Shown piece after piece: positions 17,855-25,829 of a stretch of 30,170 nucleotides of DNA. How positions within the stretch are numbered: position 1 is the stretch's first letter; every line of letters starts with the position of its first letter. A program made the translations under genes and the position numbers. Below the pieces are notes generated by a model, which searched no databases, was not told the origin of the DNA, and was given only the letters and a program-made list of their open reading frames with translations. Origin of the DNA: a virus; IMG/VR virus record IMGVR_UViG_3300036832_000913, positions 1 through 30,170 of that record. One strand, 5' to 3'.

Positions 17855-18358
17855 TCAGGTTCTCGCGAAATCGCCGTGATGCTCGGCTGCTGCCTTTACA
17901 TAAGCTGCATGCGCCTCTTGCGCGGTCTTGAAGCTACCCAGATAAATCCGCTTTCCGTCTACACCGATCTGCGCCACGTAGTACCCACACCGATTACCAT
18001 GCGCCGATCGCTGAAACCTTACACCCTTGAAGCCTGTGCTACTATCCTCACGCACCGTGCGGTTTCGTTGATTCTCCGGTCGAGTGGCTTTACGAAGATT
18101 GCTCCAACGGTTGTTCTTCGTATTGTGGTCGATATGATCAACCTCGCCTGACGGCCACTCTCCAGTCATCCACAAGAACGCCAGCCTGGATGCATGGTAG
18201 TTTGCCCCGTCGATCCTAATCTTGCGGTGCCCATTATCAAAGTACCCTGCCGTATCGCCAACTCTTACCCGCGTACGTTTCACCCGCCAGGTGAACTGCC
18301 CAGTCTCCAAATCATAATCCAACACCTCACGCACACGGTCAGCGTGTAACCCCGACAT
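17855..18358 (-). CDS. HNH-AP2 homing endonuclease (167 aa)
   Basis: An HNH_3-type core at about 57-88 has SRLAFLWMTGEWP, VDHIDHN at 73-79 and NRWSNL. An AP2 DNA-binding domain follows at about 108-155 (TGFKGVRFQ, YVAQIGVDGKRIYLGSF, EAHAAYVKAA). The protein should cut a specific DNA site to spread its own gene. It stands alone between the capsid gene and the Ig-like gene, and is a paralogue of the gene at 19514-20023 with the same domain order. The ATG has a GGGGA-type site upstream. No key HNH residue appears missing. Confidence 0.9.
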   Translation of the reverse strand: MSGLHADRVREVLDYDLETGQFTWRVKRTRVRVGDTAGYFDNGHRKIRIDGANYHASRLAFLWMTGEWPSGEVDHIDHNTKNNRWSNLRKATRPENQRNRTVREDSSTGFKGVRFQRSAHGNRCGYYVAQIGVDGKRIYLGSFKTAQEAHAAYVKAAAEHHGDFART

Positions 18359-18366
18359 AGCACATC

Positions 18367-18397
18367 CCCTGTTTGGTTACACTTGACAAACGCAGGG
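18367..18397. other. Hairpin downstream of the capsid gene
   Basis: CCCTGTTTG pairs with CAAACGCAGGG (two unpaired bases in one arm) around an 11-base loop. It lies in the 73-base gap after the capsid stop and overlaps the -35 box of a rightward promoter candidate. There is no T-run for leftward transcripts, so it might protect the 3' end of the capsid message instead of terminating. Confidence 0.4.
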
Positions 18398-18410
18398 AAC
18401 GTACTACAAT
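18383..18410 (+). promoter_or_regulatory. Candidate sigma70-type promoter reading antisense into the capsid gene
   Basis: TTGACA at 18383-18388, a 16-base gap, and TACAAT at 18405-18410. The -35 box is perfect and the -10 matches five of six positions. It faces right, against the capsid gene whose stop is at 18432, and no rightward gene lies downstream. It may be antisense control or chance. Confidence 0.4.
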
Positions 18411-18431
18411 GAGTTCACTTTCGATAGTGCC

Positions 18432-19499
18432 TTAAGCGGTAGCGCACACCTCCAAGCGAGCCATGAATGCGTCCTGCAAGATCACAGTGCCCGTATATAG
18501 CTTCCATCCACACGTTCCGCGTTGGGCCAAAGGATCACCAGGTGCAGGTTTAGGATTGACCACCAATGGAGTCATTGAAGACTTGCCCTTGAGCGGCACC
18601 AAACCAAAGGCATCGCGGCCGAAGTACAGGACGGGATACACATCCCAGTTAACCCCGCCGGTCGAACGATATGTCGTCGCACCGGAGGTCGCAGCGCCCG
18701 CATTAGAGAACGGTGCGACTACCGTCGAACTGAGATATCGAACTTGCTCGATCGAGCCGATCTCACCCTCGAAAGGACTTGTATGAGGCCCGTAGCTCGC
18801 CACCGGGATGAACCCGGTCATGTTGCGGATATCGGTTTCCAAATCGGGATGAACGAGAGCGAAGTACGCGGCTTCCACCGACTTGGTCTGGAAGTCCGGA
18901 TTAGACGCCACAACCTGGGAAATCTTCTTGGCGTTCTGACGGTTGAGCCCTGTCGTCACCCGGCGCTGGTCAGTCAGACTGAGCGCACCGGCGACGTTCG
19001 CTCGCCCCGCAACCAGGTTCTGATACCAGACGTTGGTGCCCGCCTTGAGCACGTTAAACCGTAGGGTCTCCAGCGTTACTGCCGCCTGCTCGCCAAGAAT
19101 ATCAGTAGCCTGCTGGAGCACTGGGTCGGTGTGGGTGTCCTCAATCACATCGGTAATAGTGACATAATCGCCATACTGGTAGAGCTGTACCGTATAATCT
19201 TGATTCGCCAGCATGGACCCCGAAGGCGTCACGCCCTCGACCAGGGGCGTCAAGGCCAGGGGGATATAAAAAGGTTGCCCAGCGCCGTTGGTGCCGCCAG
19301 CATTCGGGCCGGCCGTGCCAGTCGCACCTTGCAGGAAGTATCTTCTGAACTTGGCGGTCTGCGTGCTGTTGGTGGGGAGGGGGTAGGTTTGGCCGAATTT
19401 CTCTATGTGAAGGTAGGGCATTGCCCGTTTCAGCATACGTACTACTGAGTATGCAGCCACCGCGGGAGATATATCTCCATAACTCGTGATAGCAACCAT
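18432..19499 (-). CDS. Major capsid protein, N4-gp56 family (355 aa)
   Basis: The protein carries LVEGVTPSGSMLANQDYTV, LYQYGDYVTITDVIEDTH, DPVLQQATDILGEQAAVTLE and NVLKAGTNVWYQN. This is the hallmark order of the N4-gp56-type major capsid family, whose length is usually similar. It builds the icosahedral head with an HK97-type fold. A strong site (AAAGGGGAGA) precedes the ATG, fitting high expression. The neighbours are a scaffold-like gene upstream and an Ig-like decoration candidate downstream, both separated from it by an HNH-AP2 endonuclease gene. The family call is confident from the motif string. Confidence 0.93.
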   Translation of the reverse strand: MVAITSYGDISPAVAAYSVVRMLKRAMPYLHIEKFGQTYPLPTNSTQTAKFRRYFLQGATGTAGPNAGGTNGAGQPFYIPLALTPLVEGVTPSGSMLANQDYTVQLYQYGDYVTITDVIEDTHTDPVLQQATDILGEQAAVTLETLRFNVLKAGTNVWYQNLVAGRANVAGALSLTDQRRVTTGLNRQNAKKISQVVASNPDFQTKSVEAAYFALVHPDLETDIRNMTGFIPVASYGPHTSPFEGEIGSIEQVRYLSSTVVAPFSNAGAATSGATTYRSTGGVNWDVYPVLYFGRDAFGLVPLKGKSSMTPLVVNPKPAPGDPLAQRGTCGWKLYTGTVILQDAFMARLEVCATA

Positions 19500-19513
19500 A
19501 ACTTATCTCCCCT

Positions 19514-20023
19514 TTAGGTTGCGCAAACGAACTCCGCATGCAGTCGTTCGGCCGCGCGCCTATACGTCATGCTGGCTTCTTCAGGATCGTCAAAAAATCC
19601 AAGGTGCTTGTACCGGCGTTGATAACCAATCTTAGCTTGCCACTTCTGCCGCTGCGTATTCCAGAACACGCCCTTAAATCCTGATTTGTTATTACTCTGC
19701 TTCGTCCGATTGTACTGATTCTGCGATCTTGTGCAGACCCACAAGTTGCTCCACCGGTCGTTCGCCCGGTTACGGTCAATATGATCGACGAACTCAGGCA
19801 TCTCCCCAGTCACCCACAATACAGCAAGTCGCGAACACCGGTACATCTTATCGAACAACCTAATCTTGTAATAACCATCAGGATGCAGGCACCCTGCCCG
19901 TCGTCCCTTCATCACCTTGCCCCGATCCCGTGACCTATTCCACGTGAAATATCCGGTCTCTGAATCATACGCCAACCACTCTTGCAACGTCCTCTGGTCA
20001 AGCGTTACCTGTTCATCAGCCAT
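19514..20023 (-). CDS. HNH-AP2 homing endonuclease (169 aa)
   Basis: The HNH core is at about 64-94: SRLAVLWVTGEMP, VDHIDRN at 79-85, NDRWSNL. An AP2 DNA-binding domain at about 114-163 follows (SGFKGVFWN, WQAKIGYQRRYKHLGFF, EEASMTYRRAA). It lies between the scaffold-like gene and the capsid gene, so it interrupts a gene pair normally kept together. GAGGGA upstream of the ATG supports the start. It shares domain order and the SRLA-LW-TGE block with the gene at 17855-18358, indicating common ancestry. Confidence 0.9.
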   Translation of the reverse strand: MADEQVTLDQRTLQEWLAYDSETGYFTWNRSRDRGKVMKGRRAGCLHPDGYYKIRLFDKMYRCSRLAVLWVTGEMPEFVDHIDRNRANDRWSNLWVCTRSQNQYNRTKQSNNKSGFKGVFWNTQRQKWQAKIGYQRRYKHLGFFDDPEEASMTYRRAAERLHAEFVCAT

Positions 20024-20051
20024 GATCGAGGTTCCCTCTCGGTTGTGGTCA

Positions 20052-20085
20052 GGGCCGATCCGGCGTAGGCAACGCCGCTCGGCCC
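20052..20085. other. Strong two-part hairpin between scaffold and capsid genes
   Basis: GGGCCGA pairs with TCGGCCC, and inside it CGGCGT pairs with ACGCCG around a five-base loop, with a small internal bulge. It lies about 16 bases after the scaffold stop and 28 before the endonuclease start. No T-run follows on the leftward strand, so it is not a classic terminator. It could act as an RNA processing or stability element that sets scaffold-to-capsid ratios. Confidence 0.5.
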
Positions 20086-20101
20086 GCTCAGTTTCTAGCT
20101 C

Positions 20102-21082
20102 CTAGCTCGCCTTGGCGAACTCCGCGAACGCTGAATCAAAGTCCTGTGGCGGAGCAACCACGTTGGTTCGCTTGGTGGCAACAGGCGCAAGACGCGCGGC
20201 GGCTTGAGCCAGAGCAGGATTGACGGGTGCTGGTGCCGGCGCCGGTGACGGAGCTACGGCCGGGGAAGCCACTGGCGCCGGTTGACCTGCCACGGACGCG
20301 GCAGACTGGGTAGACTGTGTATCGGCTTTGTACCGGTTGATCAAATCGACAACCTCAGAAGCTGTTCCTGATTTGATAACATGCTCATAAGCTGAGCGCA
20401 AATACGTAGGTTGTTGGGCCGCCCAGGTGGTTAGCTGAGTCGCCACGGTGTCGTAATCGGTGACCTGATTTTGTAGCTCGGACAGCTGGGACCGGTCTGC
20501 CAAAGTGTCTATGGTCTGCAGGTAGGGCGCCAATGACGCCGCCATATCCTGGTACATGCGTCGCGCTGTTTGAGTCAGCATGCCCCTGATCATCGTCTCG
20601 GTGGCACGGGCGACATCGGGCCACTCAGTGTAAAAACCCTGCAGCTGGGTCACTTCCTCCCCGTTGAACAGCGGGGGCTCGGGCGCAGCCTGATACGCCT
20701 GGGGCTGAGGCTGAGGCTGAGGCTGAGGCGGCAGATTCTGCGGCTGTGGCTGCGGTTGCTCCCGGGGCCCCGGATGCGGCTGCTGATCCGGCCCTGCAGG
20801 CGTAGGTGACTCCGGGATCGCCGCCGGCTTCCCTGCCGGAAGCTCGTCTGGCTTAGGCGCAGGCGCCGTTGGTGCCGGGGCAGGCACGGGCTTCTTGGGG
20901 GCAGCAGCCTCCACCTCGGCAGCCACGGCTTCAGTGAACGCCGCAGCAAACGGATCAGGAGCAACCGGCGTAGGCTCAGCCGCTGACGTCTCCGGCACCG
21001 GAGCGGGAGCTGGCTCGGCAGCGGGAACTGCAGTAGGTGCCGGCTCGGCAGCGGAAGTTGCAGCACGCGCGGTTTTTGCCAT
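20102..21082 (-). CDS. Scaffold-like protein (326 aa)
   Basis: The first 150 residues are Ala/Pro/Glu/Gln-rich low complexity, including a PQPQPQPQ run. The rest is helical and polar (EWPDVARATETMIRGML, QTARRMYQDMAASLAPYL, LQNQVTDYDTVATQLTTW), ending near FDSAFAEFAKAS. Highly helical, low-complexity proteins between portal and capsid genes are usually scaffolds for head assembly. AGGTGACCC precedes the ATG. I see no protease motif. The call rests on location and composition, since scaffold sequences are poorly conserved. Confidence 0.65.
   Translation of the reverse strand: MAKTARAATSAAEPAPTAVPAAEPAPAPVPETSAAEPTPVAPDPFAAAFTEAVAAEVEAAAPKKPVPAPAPTAPAPKPDELPAGKPAAIPESPTPAGPDQQPHPGPREQPQPQPQNLPPQPQPQPQPQAYQAAPEPPLFNGEEVTQLQGFYTEWPDVARATETMIRGMLTQTARRMYQDMAASLAPYLQTIDTLADRSQLSELQNQVTDYDTVATQLTTWAAQQPTYLRSAYEHVIKSGTASEVVDLINRYKADTQSTQSAASVAGQPAPVASPAVAPSPAPAPAPVNPALAQAAARLAPVATKRTNVVAPPQDFDSAFAEFAKAS
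20701..20734. repeat. 6-bp GGCTGA repeat in the scaffold-like gene
   Basis: At least four GGCTGA units in tandem encode the alternating Pro-Gln run on the leftward strand. The repeat is short and in frame. Confidence 0.8.
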
Positions 21083-21089
21083 GGGTCAC

Positions 21090-21374
21090 CTACTCAGGTG
21101 TAATGCGTTCACTGGATAGATCAGTCAGAAGCTTCTCGAGCGTACGCGCCTCACCCTGCAGCAAAGGTACATCACTGAGGGATGCCTTGACCAGCTTGGT
21201 CTGGCATAACCCCAGGCGGACCAGCAAGAGCTGGCGCACCACCATTAACTCTGGGACCGAGCGCGCCTGCTGCAAGCGCCGCAGCAAGTCCACCTCCTGC
21301 TGGCGCACCTGGGAGGGTTGGTGCGGGCCCGGTAGAGATGGGAGCGCCAGCGGCAGCAGTTCCTGTAAGCTCAT
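21090..21374 (-). CDS. Small helical protein overlapping the portal 3' end in another frame (94 aa)
   Basis: The frame encodes EVDLLRRLQQARSVPELMV, VRQLLLVRLGLCQTKLVKA and LLQGEARTLEKLLTDL, a helical pattern resembling a small protein often found after phage portal genes (LLQG-AR-L--LL). It overlaps the portal coding end (stop 21172) by about 200 bases in a different frame. ATG 21374 has AAGGG eight bases upstream. A shorter form could begin at a TTG after GGAGG near 21288, still inside the portal gene. It ends eight bases before the scaffold-like gene. The C-terminal half looks genuine; the start is uncertain. Confidence 0.55.
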   Translation of the reverse strand: MSLQELLPLALPSLPGPHQPSQVRQQEVDLLRRLQQARSVPELMVVRQLLLVRLGLCQTKLVKASLSDVPLLQGEARTLEKLLTDLSSERITPE

Positions 21375-23688
21375 CTTGCATGCCCTTCTCTAAGATGCCC
21401 AGCGCCGTGTCCACCAATGCCGCATCGGCATTGGCGGTGTTCTTCTGACCCTGAGCGATGTTCTTGAACGCGTCGGACAGAATCTTGCGAAGATTAGCCT
21501 CCATGAGCTTGCTCTGCTGATCCTGTTGCTCCTGGTTCGCCTGGGCCTGACTCTGCTGACGCCGACCAGCCTCGTCCTCGGTCACCAGGATGTCGTCCAT
21601 GTCCCTGGCCTTGACCTGGGCTTCGGTGAGCTTACGCTCGTCCACGTGGATCATCTGTTCGGGCTTGAGCGTCTGGACGAGACTATCAGCCTGCATGCCG
21701 CGAAGCTCCTTGGCCATTAAGGAGGTAGCGCCGCGCGCGATCACATCGTAGTCGCCATCGGGCGCCTGTGTCGGGTTAAACACCCGGTTGAACAGCACCA
21801 TGGAGTTGATGACACTCTGAGTGAACGTATCGAAGCTCCGGATGATATCCTTGAAGGGAAGAGCCGCTTCACCCCTGAGCATGCTCGCGCCTGCTGCGGT
21901 ACGCATCGGCTCGGACGGAACCCGGTCCTGGTCGCCACCTGTCGCCGGGCCGACGAACGTCTCGCTATCTGCGAAACGTAAACCAAGCTCGACGATCTTG
22001 AGCAGGCTATCCAGGTGCGCATCGATGGAGAGATTGCGCACTGCCGGCCATTGCGCCTCGGGACCGGAGCCCTCACGGTACCAGACTTTATACGCGCTGA
22101 TAGCGCTGAGGTCCTGGTCCAGACGCAAAAGATCGGTATTAAGCTCTAGGTTAGGTCCGCACACGACGCTTGCATTGTCCAGGAGCATACGCACTGCGGC
22201 GGCAACCATCATCTGGCTATCTCTGATAGCTTGGGGGAGACCGAACCCCACGGGGCTAGTGTCGTCCTCGTCAAACAAGAAAGTATGAATCATGGGCGGG
22301 ATCGGTATGGAAGGCATCTCCTTGGTAAGCTCTTCCCAAGGATTGAGCCGCGCGCCGATGACGTTGGCGTCGAGCATCCAGATCTCTGCGTCGATGAAAT
22401 CAGAGAGCTTATCAACAGGAACCTCTACGCCTACTTCCTCCAGGAGCCTGCCGTCCACCGAGCCATGCCACACCATGATCTCGTACTTCATCGTCTCCGA
22501 TTTCATCTCGTTGACGTTGACCTTGACGCCCATTGCCCGCAGCTCCATCTCGAACGGCTGAGCGCGATAGTTGCCCACAGGATAACGAGTCAGATAATTA
22601 TCGATGACATTAGCGAAGAAATCAGGCCGGCCGCCTAGCTCCTTGACCTGGGTCCGGCTCATGACAAGACGCACGAAATATCCGTCCATGCCCTGTAGGG
22701 TTTTGGCGCTGAGATCAGGATAGAAATCCCAGACCGGAAGGAACTCGAAGTAAGGTTTGAAGACTGTCTGCTTGATCGGCCTGACGATCGGCATCGGCTG
22801 CGCCGCTGGTGGCGCACCGTTCAGTTGCGGGGACGTCCCGCCGTTCATTTGGGCTGGGGGTAATCCCTGACCAGGTATTCTCGTTGGGGGAATAGGTGGA
22901 CCGGGCGGCCCAGGCTGACCTGTAGGTAACTGCGGGGGAGGTTTCAACACCTTCCACGTCACGGTCTCTGATTTGCGCACGAACGGACCACGCAGGACGC
23001 CGAGCCCATACATGATTCCTGAACGAATCACGACCCTGTTAAGGGCGACATAGTCCAACGCCTGATGCCCACCCAATTCCTGTAATTGATCGTCAATGAG
23101 CGTGGCGAGCTTGTCCGCACGTAAATCCGCGTAGCGGTCCAGCGCTTCCATCACGTAGTTGTTGAAAGTGAACTCGTCGGTTGGGTCTGGCGAGGAAACG
23201 CCTGCTTGCTGGTCCTTCTCCTGAGCCAGCTTGAGCGCTTCCGTCACTTCCTTGGAGGTAATATCTGGCCACGGCGCAGCATGAATTTCCCAATTGCGCT
23301 CGTTACCCTGGAACATGAGGTTCATGATTCGCGCCAGGACGCTGATGCACTTGGTTCGTGTAATCTTGGGATAAGCCTTACTCCTATTTGGACTGAATGA
23401 CTTTTCAACTTCCGGATCGTATAAACCCAGATACTGACGCTGGTTAGCTAACCATCTAAGCTCGACAATTCGACGATCACTCGCGTATTGCATAAACATG
23501 GTGGCAAATCGTTGCCCTAAAGTTCTAAGAGCTTCAGAAGAAATCTTTCTAACTGGAGGATCGCCAGTAGAATCAAGCTCGTTCTTAGCAGGCATCGGTG
23601 TAGGTATGGTAACCATAGGCGGTTTAAGCTCAGGGTCCGGGTACGCTTTTGCGGAATTGAGAGGAGGCTCTGAGGTGGGAAAGGCCAT
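21172..23688 (-). CDS. Portal protein (838 aa)
   Basis: The protein lies directly after the large terminase and has the portal layout: an N-terminal helical domain (RFATMFMQYASDRRIVELRW), a wing-type region with a Pro/Gly insertion at about 255-305, KPYFEFLPVWDFYPDLSAKT, and VGFGLPQAIRDSQMMVAAAVRMLLDNASV typical of large podovirus portals. A helical stem and crown (QDRVPSEPMRTAAGASMLRG) and a Gln-rich coiled C-terminus (RRQQSQAQANQEQQDQQ) follow. It forms the DNA gate of the head. Length is greater than the common 400-750. The last 70 residues are Gly/Ala/Pro-rich and overlap another small gene. The ribosome site before ATG 23688 is weak. Confidence 0.88.
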   Translation of the reverse strand: MAFPTSEPPLNSAKAYPDPELKPPMVTIPTPMPAKNELDSTGDPPVRKISSEALRTLGQRFATMFMQYASDRRIVELRWLANQRQYLGLYDPEVEKSFSPNRSKAYPKITRTKCISVLARIMNLMFQGNERNWEIHAAPWPDITSKEVTEALKLAQEKDQQAGVSSPDPTDEFTFNNYVMEALDRYADLRADKLATLIDDQLQELGGHQALDYVALNRVVIRSGIMYGLGVLRGPFVRKSETVTWKVLKPPPQLPTGQPGPPGPPIPPTRIPGQGLPPAQMNGGTSPQLNGAPPAAQPMPIVRPIKQTVFKPYFEFLPVWDFYPDLSAKTLQGMDGYFVRLVMSRTQVKELGGRPDFFANVIDNYLTRYPVGNYRAQPFEMELRAMGVKVNVNEMKSETMKYEIMVWHGSVDGRLLEEVGVEVPVDKLSDFIDAEIWMLDANVIGARLNPWEELTKEMPSIPIPPMIHTFLFDEDDTSPVGFGLPQAIRDSQMMVAAAVRMLLDNASVVCGPNLELNTDLLRLDQDLSAISAYKVWYREGSGPEAQWPAVRNLSIDAHLDSLLKIVELGLRFADSETFVGPATGGDQDRVPSEPMRTAAGASMLRGEAALPFKDIIRSFDTFTQSVINSMVLFNRVFNPTQAPDGDYDVIARGATSLMAKELRGMQADSLVQTLKPEQMIHVDERKLTEAQVKARDMDDILVTEDEAGRRQQSQAQANQEQQDQQSKLMEANLRKILSDAFKNIAQGQKNTANADAALVDTALGILEKGMQDELTGTAAAGAPISTGPAPTLPGAPAGGGLAAALAAGALGPRVNGGAPALAGPPGVMPDQAGQGIPQ

Positions 23689-23752
23689 CTTAGGTCACTC
23701 TGAATGTACTGCAAAGTACCGACGCTGATTTTGCCGTTGTTGCGATCCTGGT

Positions 23753-25288
23753 TCAGCGTACATGGTACGAGTTGCGCTCCGGTTGACGTTGCCAGGGGGC
23801 ACCCTGACGTCGCGCTGCCAGGCTACCCCGGGGCAGGTTGTAGCGCGCCTCGCGCTGACCGTCTCTCCTGAAGTACCTGCACAAATAACCGAAGGCGTCG
23901 CCGGGATGACTATAAGCGTTCTTCTCGGGGTCATGACCCCGTAGTGTTTCCCGCTTCAGATCAGCGGAATAGCGCCAGCCCCCTTTCAGGGCGCGTATGA
24001 GCACCTGGCATGAGGGGTCAATCTGCAAGGCCGGACGACCCTCGACCAGGGTGTTAGTGTAGTGATCTATGGCGTCCAGGCGCAACGGGAGCCGGTTGTT
24101 GGATTCTACATCGACCTCGTAATACTGCTTGAATATCTTCACCACCGTGCGCTCATCGGTCTGAGTTCGGGAGGAAGCTGCGGGGTCAGCAGCGATAATG
24201 ACCCGGCTCACCTGCGGGAACCGATTCCGCAGCAGCGGCTGGAGCCGCTCCTGGACCAGGCGCTCAGCTCCCATGCCTTCCTGGACCAGCTCGGCGAACA
24301 CACGAACCCTGCCGTCGTAGTCCTGCTGTCCGATGATCATGGCGGAGCCGGTGATCCCCGGGTCGAGCCCCACGATGAGTGGGAAGTACGGATTAGGCTG
24401 GAGAGTGTTGGGAAGGGCCACATGAAGGTCAGCACGGAACCCGGACACCACAGCCTTACCGGCTATGCTGAAGCCCCATTCTCCAGTAATATACTGCCTT
24501 ACCCAAACATCGCTTTTACCCTTGGCGGCATCACGGTAATACCCATCAGGGAGATTCTCCAGATTCTCCGCCTCCACGCTAAACCCTGAAGGTTGCTGAT
24601 AATAAGAGGCGATAGGCTCTGCAGAAGATTGATCTGGAATAATAGCCCCCCAACCATCCGTCTTTTCCATAACCTCGGCCACACCAGAGGGTGTGCGTTT
24701 ATAACGCCGCACCGCAGGACCGTGCAAATAGTCAAACCACCAGGCATCCTCGAGACCCGGATTACTTGCACCCCACATGCCCCAAATCGTCACCGGTGTG
24801 CCGTCCGGATGTCTATAACGCCCGAGTCGGGCGCTCAACGCATCCACGATCGCCTTCGGGATCTCGACGAATTCATCGAGTACAGCAAATGAGATTTCCA
24901 AGCTAAGAACCCGACGAACGTCATCCGGAGAATCCAATGGACGAAATAAAACCTCGCATTCAACATCACCAAATCGTAGGGTAAATATCTTGTCAGTAGC
25001 ATTCCAATCTCCAGCGATCCCGTCCTTGAAAAAATAATCCCAGCTTGCCAATGTCGTATCTTTAAGTTGTGGAAGTGTATTTCTAACTATTACTGCCTTC
25101 GTTCGTCTAATCCCATCCGGGCTAGGCGCTTGCTTCATAGCCATGTAAATAAGCTTGAAAAACAGAGCAGTAGTCTTACCGGCCCCGACTGGCCCAGTTA
25201 ACCAACAATAAAATAGAGCAGACTGACGGTAGTCGCGAATAAACGCCTTGATCGTGGGTGATGGTTTGTAGTCTATAATACTGGTCAC
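23753..25288 (-). CDS. Large terminase subunit (511 aa)
   Basis: The ATPase has Walker A GPVGAGKTT at 32-40 and Walker B FAVLDEF with Asp138-Glu139. The C-terminal nuclease has acidic positions at Asp309 (VGLDPGITGS), Asp368 (IIAADPAA) and Asp464 (HPGDAFGYL), matching the RNase H-like nuclease of phage terminases. It cuts and pumps DNA into the head through the portal encoded just downstream. Both domains look complete and of normal length. The start is GTG at 25288, with a poor ribosome site. A decayed HNH relic begins 14 bases upstream on the other strand, which may have altered the leader. Confidence 0.93.
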   Translation of the reverse strand: MTSIIDYKPSPTIKAFIRDYRQSALFYCWLTGPVGAGKTTALFFKLIYMAMKQAPSPDGIRRTKAVIVRNTLPQLKDTTLASWDYFFKDGIAGDWNATDKIFTLRFGDVECEVLFRPLDSPDDVRRVLSLEISFAVLDEFVEIPKAIVDALSARLGRYRHPDGTPVTIWGMWGASNPGLEDAWWFDYLHGPAVRRYKRTPSGVAEVMEKTDGWGAIIPDQSSAEPIASYYQQPSGFSVEAENLENLPDGYYRDAAKGKSDVWVRQYITGEWGFSIAGKAVVSGFRADLHVALPNTLQPNPYFPLIVGLDPGITGSAMIIGQQDYDGRVRVFAELVQEGMGAERLVQERLQPLLRNRFPQVSRVIIAADPAASSRTQTDERTVVKIFKQYYEVDVESNNRLPLRLDAIDHYTNTLVEGRPALQIDPSCQVLIRALKGGWRYSADLKRETLRGHDPEKNAYSHPGDAFGYLCRYFRRDGQREARYNLPRGSLAARRQGAPWQRQPERNSYHVR

Positions 25289-25301
25289 GTGCTGCTTTTC
25301 C

Positions 25302-25427
25302 GTGTTAAGTCCACCAGGGATGACCCTGGATCGCTACCCCGATCCTGACGGTAACTACGAGCCCGGCAACTGCCGATGGGCTACTCGTTGGGAGCAAGCC
25401 TCGAGCCGGCGTCCTCGACGCCGCTAA
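25302..25427 (+). pseudogene. C-terminal relic of an HNH-type homing endonuclease
   Basis: Read rightward, the frame gives PPGMTLDRYPDPDGN, YEPGNCRWATRWEQASSRR and a stop at 25425-25427. LDR-(I/Y)-D-DGNYEPGNCRWAT-EQ is the characteristic C-terminal block of one group of phage HNH endonucleases. The upstream nuclease part is absent: the frame meets TAG at 25269-25271 and is only about 50 codons long. It fills the gap between the terminase start and the small gene at 25424, on the opposite strand. Confidence 0.7.
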
Positions 25428-25630
25428 TCGTCCCAAGCTGCAGGCTTGTTGGGCTTGTCCTGATGAGCAAACCCGGCCCGGGTGGCGTCCACCTTGGCGT
25501 CGCGTTCCTCGAACTCCTTGTCGAACTCGTCCAGATCGCCCGAATAACAGGGGTCGTAGCTGCCGCACCGAGGATCGTAGCCATTATCCTCCGGGGTCGT
25601 AGCGGTTAGAACCTTGGTTTTGGGCGCCAT
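25424..25630 (-). CDS. Small acidic protein upstream of terminase (68 aa)
   Basis: The sequence starts MAPKTKVLTATTPEDNGYDP and continues DLDEFDKEFEERDAKVDATRAG, acidic and helical. GGAG lies six bases before ATG 25630. It ends where the rightward HNH relic ends (a few bases overlap). Small unknown proteins often sit just before terminase genes in phages. I recognise no function. Confidence 0.6.
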   Translation of the reverse strand: MAPKTKVLTATTPEDNGYDPRCGSYDPCYSGDLDEFDKEFEERDAKVDATRAGFAHQDKPNKPAAWDD

Positions 25631-25639
25631 GGTGTTCTC

Positions 25640-25807
25640 CTATCTCTTTGTCCTGGGTGCTCCCTTACGCAGGGGGAGCTTACTCAAGTCTCTCCCCTTG
25701 TCGGCCGCAACGAAGTCCTTACCCACTTTCGGGGGAATGCCGAGGGTGCTCTTGCCCGCCTTGGCGGCAAACATGGCCTTGACCTGCTTCCTGCTCACAC
25801 TAGGCAT
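25640..25807 (-). CDS. Conserved small basic phage protein (55 aa)
   Basis: [20 protein letters not shown] followed by [19 protein letters not shown] matches a very common small phage protein pattern (MPSVSKKQ...GVP..VGK.F..ADKG) usually lying near head or terminase genes. ATG 25807 has GGAGG eight bases upstream, which I prefer to an in-frame start at 25882 that would run into the HNH relic. The protein is strongly basic, which may fit DNA or RNA binding. Function unknown. Confidence 0.75.
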   Translation of the reverse strand: MPSVSRKQVKAMFAAKAGKSTLGIPPKVGKDFVAADKGRDLSKLPLRKGAPRTKR

Positions 25808-25829
25808 TATCTGACCCTCCATGCTATAA

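Noticed and set aside
17269-17931. 220-codon rightward frame, Arg-rich
   Set aside because: Antisense to the Ig-like gene; low-complexity Arg/Leu/His composition and no ribosome site.
25269-25278. TATAAT-like box before the terminase gene
   Set aside because: On either strand no -35 box lies at a suitable distance, so I do not call a promoter.
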